NCBI RefSeq assembly: GCF_019049655.1
Contig: NZ_JAFMOX010000066.1
Coordinates: 124,001 to 188,000 of the forward strand
DNA length: 64,000 bases
Origin: Rahnella rivi
Lineage (GTDB): Bacteria > Pseudomonadota > Gammaproteobacteria > Enterobacterales > Enterobacteriaceae
Reading direction: 5' to 3'
Shown here: positions 61,326 through 64,000 of the stretch, in pieces
Numbering within the stretch: position 1 is the stretch's first letter
Layout of the letters: every line of letters begins with the position of its first letter
The notes under the pieces: model-generated
The model's input: only the letters and a program-made list of their open reading frames with translations
The model's database searches: none
What the model was told of the DNA's origin: nothing
Made by a program: the position numbers and the translations under genes

Positions 61326-62447
61326 ATGGATTACAAACTAGACCTGGACTGGAACGATTTCCTGCAACGTTACTGGCAAAAACGTCCTGTCGTGTTAAAG
61401 CGCGGTTTCAAAAATTTCGTCGATCCGATTTCTCCGGATGAACTGGCCGGTCTGGCAATGGAAAGTGAAGTCGACAGCCGTCTGGTCAGCAATCAGGACG
61501 GTCGCTGGAACGTCAGCCACGGGCCATTTGAGAGCTATGATCATCTGGGCGAAAACGGCTGGTCGGTACTGGTTCAGGCCGTCGATCACTGGCATGAGCC
61601 CTCCTCGCATCTGATGACGCCTTTCCGTCATATTCCTGACTGGCGCATGGACGATTTGATGATTTCTTTCTCGGTGCCTGGCGGTGGCGTAGGCCCGCAC
61701 CTTGATCAATATGACGTGTTTATCATTCAGGGCACCGGCCGCCGCCGCTGGCGCGTGGGCGAAAAAATCGCCATGAAACAACACTGTCCGCATCCGGATT
61801 TGCTTCAGGTTGAGCCGTTTGAAGCCATTATCGACGAAGAACTGGAACCTGGCGATATCGTCTACATTCCGCCGGGCTTCCCGCATGACGGCTATTCGCT
61901 GGAGAATTCCCTCAATTATTCAGTGGGTTTCCGCGCGCCGAACACCCGCGAAATGATCAGCGGATTTGCCGATCATGTCCTTTCCCGTGAACTGGGAAGC
62001 CATCGTTATACCGATCCGGATCTGGTTGAGCGCGAACATCCGGCTGAAGTCCAGCCTGCCGAGCTGGATAAGCTGCGCGGTATGATGCTCGAACTGATCA
62101 ATAACCCTGAGCATTTCAACAGCTGGTTTGGCGAATTCATCTCACAGTCACGTCATGAACTGGATCTGGCTCCGCCGGAACCTCCGTATCAGGCGGGTGA
62201 AATCTATGAACTCATGGCGTCGGGCGAAACGCTTGAACGCGTCGGTGGTTTGCGCGTACTGCGCGTAGGGGATGTGTGTTACGTGAATGGCGAGGCGATG
62301 ACGTCTGAACAAACCGCCGCCGTTGACGCCATGGCACGCCACAAGACGGTGACTCGTGAAATGCTCGGTGATGCGCTTGACGATCCTTCGTTCCTCGCCC
62401 TGTTGTCTGCACTGGTGAACAGCGGCTACTGGTATTTCAACGACTGA
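61326..62447 (+). CDS. roxA: 50S L16 arginine hydroxylase RoxA (YcfD)
   Basis: 373 residues. JmjC-type 2-oxoglutarate/Fe(II) oxygenase: HxD iron motif in GPHLDQYDVF near 125 and the distal His in PPGFPHDGYS near 187; then a dimerisation region and a winged-helix C-terminus. It hydroxylates an Arg of ribosomal protein L16. Follows phoQ by 135 bases, the E. coli order phoPQ-ycfD-pepT. Bidirectional terminator just downstream. Confidence 0.95.
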   Translation: MDYKLDLDWNDFLQRYWQKRPVVLKRGFKNFVDPISPDELAGLAMESEVDSRLVSNQDGRWNVSHGPFESYDHLGENGWSVLVQAVDHWHEPSSHLMTPFRHIPDWRMDDLMISFSVPGGGVGPHLDQYDVFIIQGTGRRRWRVGEKIAMKQHCPHPDLLQVEPFEAIIDEELEPGDIVYIPPGFPHDGYSLENSLNYSVGFRAPNTREMISGFADHVLSRELGSHRYTDPDLVEREHPAEVQPAELDKLRGMMLELINNPEHFNSWFGEFISQSRHELDLAPPEPPYQAGEIYELMASGETLERVGGLRVLRVGDVCYVNGEAMTSEQTAAVDAMARHKTVTREMLGDALDDPSFLALLSALVNSGYWYFND

Positions 62448-62454
62448 TATTGAT

Positions 62455-62488
62455 AAAAAAATAAGGGCATTCTGATGCCCTTATTTTT
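62455..62488. terminator. bidirectional terminator after roxA
   Basis: AATAAGGGCAT-TCTG-ATGCCCTTATT flanked by A-run and T-run, serving roxA and possibly the minus-strand gene at 62540. Confidence 0.92.
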
Positions 62489-62539
62489 TCCGTTATTAAT
62501 TATTCCGTTCTTATTTATTTTTTCTTGTTTATAAAAAAA

Positions 62540-63175
62540 CTAGCGCAAACGAAATACCGTTTTAAAGGGGTTTAAATTTCGGGTTTTCGCTGACATTCTT
62601 ATTTTTACAGCCTTATTATTATCTCGTAAGAGATTACAAATTACAGCAATACGCTTAGGCGTTGAGACGTAAAAGTCACCGTCCATTATCCCAAACACTT
62701 TATGCCTGAGAGGGGAATTAATTAAACCGGCTTTTAATATCCTCCCTACTATATTTGCACAATTTTTTGATAATGTTCTAAAGGATGGCGAGTCTTTGGA
62801 GTAACAAATGTCATGCCATGTCCGCTTCATCGCTACTTCATCCAGCGATCTGATACCATAAATGACATCCGGATCACAGGCTTCTCTTTCACAATCTATT
62901 TCATAACCCGCTGAGGGTCTGGCAGGGTATTTCCTGAAAAGAATTTTGTCGTCTTCGAACCGTGGCCACCAGCTGACATAAGTGCTTTCATGAGCAATCG
63001 GACCAATAAACATGGCTGCATGACCAATATTCCCGTCTCCGGGATACCAGATAAATACCCATGCGTTAATTCCCTGACTGAAATCGGCGAAAGCCGTTCT
63101 TTGCTTAACAAACTCTCTGATCCCTTCTACTGTCTGCAATCTGGCTACTGTTCGTGCTGTCGGTGCTGTTTCCAC
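62540..63175 (-). CDS. uncharacterised papain-like (permuted NlpC/P60-type) protein, candidate effector
   Basis: 211 residues from GTG 63175, with GGAGA 6 bases upstream. A His-centred motif GNIGHAAMFIG near 49-59, then STYVSWWPRF, and a Cys-centred motif LSKNCANIVGRILKAG near 138-153. His before Cys is the order of circularly permuted papain-like folds (LRAT, YiiX, PPPDE groups), and GHA..YVSWWP...NCxxxVxxxLxAG recalls hydrolase domains in some secreted toxins. No signal peptide or span. AT-rich, no immunity-like partner within 200 bases downstream. Sits between roxA and pepT, which are adjacent in E. coli. Family not named with confidence. Confidence 0.6.
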   Translation of the reverse strand: METAPTARTVARLQTVEGIREFVKQRTAFADFSQGINAWVFIWYPGDGNIGHAAMFIGPIAHESTYVSWWPRFEDDKILFRKYPARPSAGYEIDCEREACDPDVIYGIRSLDEVAMKRTWHDICYSKDSPSFRTLSKNCANIVGRILKAGLINSPLRHKVFGIMDGDFYVSTPKRIAVICNLLRDNNKAVKIRMSAKTRNLNPFKTVFRLR

Positions 63176-63323
63176 GCTATCTCTCCATGATTAACCTGCC
63201 AAAATTATGGCATTGATGGAGGCGTAAATATAATGTCATTAATGAATAGAGGTATTATTGATATTGATGGAGGTTATCATTGATATTCAGATAAACTGTA
63301 AGTAATCTCTGCGTGTCATGTAA

Positions 63324-63362
63324 TAAACACCCCCGACTTTAATAATAAATCCGGAGGTGTTT
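63324..63362 (-). terminator. terminator of pepT
   Basis: AAACACC and GGTGTTT with inner CCC/GG pairs enclose an A/T-rich loop; on the minus strand the stem is followed by TTATTACATG. Eight bases after the pepT stop. Confidence 0.7.
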
Positions 63363-63369
63363 AATCAAC

Positions 63370-64000
63370 TTATCTCGATTTCTCTGCGGTGAGCTCTGCA
63401 ATACGCATAATCACTGATACCGCTTTTTCCATTCCTTCCAGCGTGACAAATTCATGTTTACCGTGGAAGTTATAGCCGCCGGTAAAAATATTCGGGCAAG
63501 GTAAACCCCGGAAAGAAAGTTGTGCGCCATCCGTGCCGCCGCGAATGGGCTTCATGATCGGTTCTATATCACAATCCTTCATTGCCTGTTGCGCCAGCGC
63601 AATAATGTGCGGATGCTGGGCCACTTTATCGCGCATATTGTAATAGTGATCGTCGAGCGTCACTTCAATATAGCAATCCCGGTGCAGGCCTTTACCGACC
63701 AGATGCGCGATATCAATAATCTTTTGCTTACGGGCTTCGAATGCCACTTTGTCAAAGTCACGGATGATGTAATGCATTTCCGCGCGTTCAACGTTGCCCT
63801 TAATGGTGGTCAGGTGATAGAAACCTTCATAACCTTCAGTCTGTTCCGGGGTTTCATCGGCGGGTAATTCGCTGTGGAACCGGGTGGCGAGAGAGAGTGC
63901 GTTCACCATCACGCCTTTCGCACTGCCGGGATGAACATTATTACCGACGATTTTAATGGTCGCTGAGGCAGCATTGAAGTTCTCGAACTCCAGTTCCCCC
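63370..64000 (-). CDS. pepT: peptidase T (tripeptidase), C-terminal part
   Basis: About 210 C-terminal residues; the N-terminus lies beyond the right edge. Frame continues past the internal Met at 63912 to the end of the window, reading ...NFNAASATIKIVGNNVHPGS and AKGVMVNALSLA. M20 metallopeptidase features: the dimerisation domain with GNNVHPG, then PIRGGTDGAQLSF and YNFHGKHEFV with zinc-ligand His near the C-terminus. It removes the N-terminal residue from tripeptides. Not a truncated gene as far as seen. Confidence 0.96.
   Translation of the reverse strand, partial: GELEFENFNAASATIKIVGNNVHPGSAKGVMVNALSLATRFHSELPADETPEQTEGYEGFYHLTTIKGNVERAEMHYIIRDFDKVAFEARKQKIIDIAHLVGKGLHRDCYIEVTLDDHYYNMRDKVAQHPHIIALAQQAMKDCDIEPIMKPIRGGTDGAQLSFRGLPCPNIFTGGYNFHGKHEFVTLEGMEKAVSVIMRIAELTAEKSR

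Overview
The window is chromosomal DNA of a member of the Enterobacterales. Gene content and order match Escherichia coli and Salmonella closely (yebY-yebZ-yobA, holE, ptrB, yebF, purT, pabB-nudL-sdaA, yoaE, manXYZ-yobD, rlmA, cspC-yobF, then icd, rluE-nudJ, mnmA-hflD-purB, phoPQ-roxA, pepT). The ferritin gene beside holE, a separate proline iminopeptidase and the divergence of MgrB and YobF from the E. coli proteins point to Yersiniaceae (Rahnella/Ewingella/Serratia-like) rather than Escherichia; the genus is an inference.

Layout. 1-7.2 kb is the integrase end of a lambdoid prophage: a recombination protein, a Gp157-family protein, excisionase and integrase, then a divergently oriented, AT-rich two-gene cassette (NA37/YejK-like protein plus membrane protein). 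It abuts the 3' end of the small RNA gene sdsR (ryeB), a known phage insertion hot spot. 7.4-31 kb is core chromosome: copper proteins, ferritin, peptidases, RNA helicase DbpA, purine, folate and serine metabolism, a c-di-GMP phosphodiesterase, the TerC-family protein YoaE with a leader ORF, and the mannose PTS. 31-44.3 kb is patchy: the E. coli cluster cspC-yobF-yebO-mgrB-yobH is still recognisable but broken up by an MBL hydrolase, two phage-like small genes and a large autotransporter, followed by small genes, a peptide-binding protein and a diguanylate cyclase. 44.4-50.4 kb is the icd...purB core. 50.4-58.8 kb is a carbohydrate/nucleoside island (GPH transporter, GH3 glycosidase, yegW/yegV/yegU/yegT) between purB and phoP, which are near neighbours in E. 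coli. 58.9-64 kb holds phoPQ, roxA, an uncharacterised papain-like candidate and the end of pepT.

How the parts connect. MgrB (35.0 kb), the feedback inhibitor of PhoQ, and phoPQ (59-61 kb) are both here, each with a PhoP box upstream. PurR-type sites lie before purT and inside purB. Fur-type sites lie before ftnA and before the MBL hydrolase gene. A GGTAT/ATACC repeat cluster upstream of yegT is a candidate operator for the linked GntR regulator YegW.

The best candidate for an undescribed system is the two-gene cassette at 4414-6952, placed between a phage integrase and its probable attachment site. The second is the GTG-started H...C papain-like protein at 62540-63175. All calls come from reading the sequence; no database search was run.
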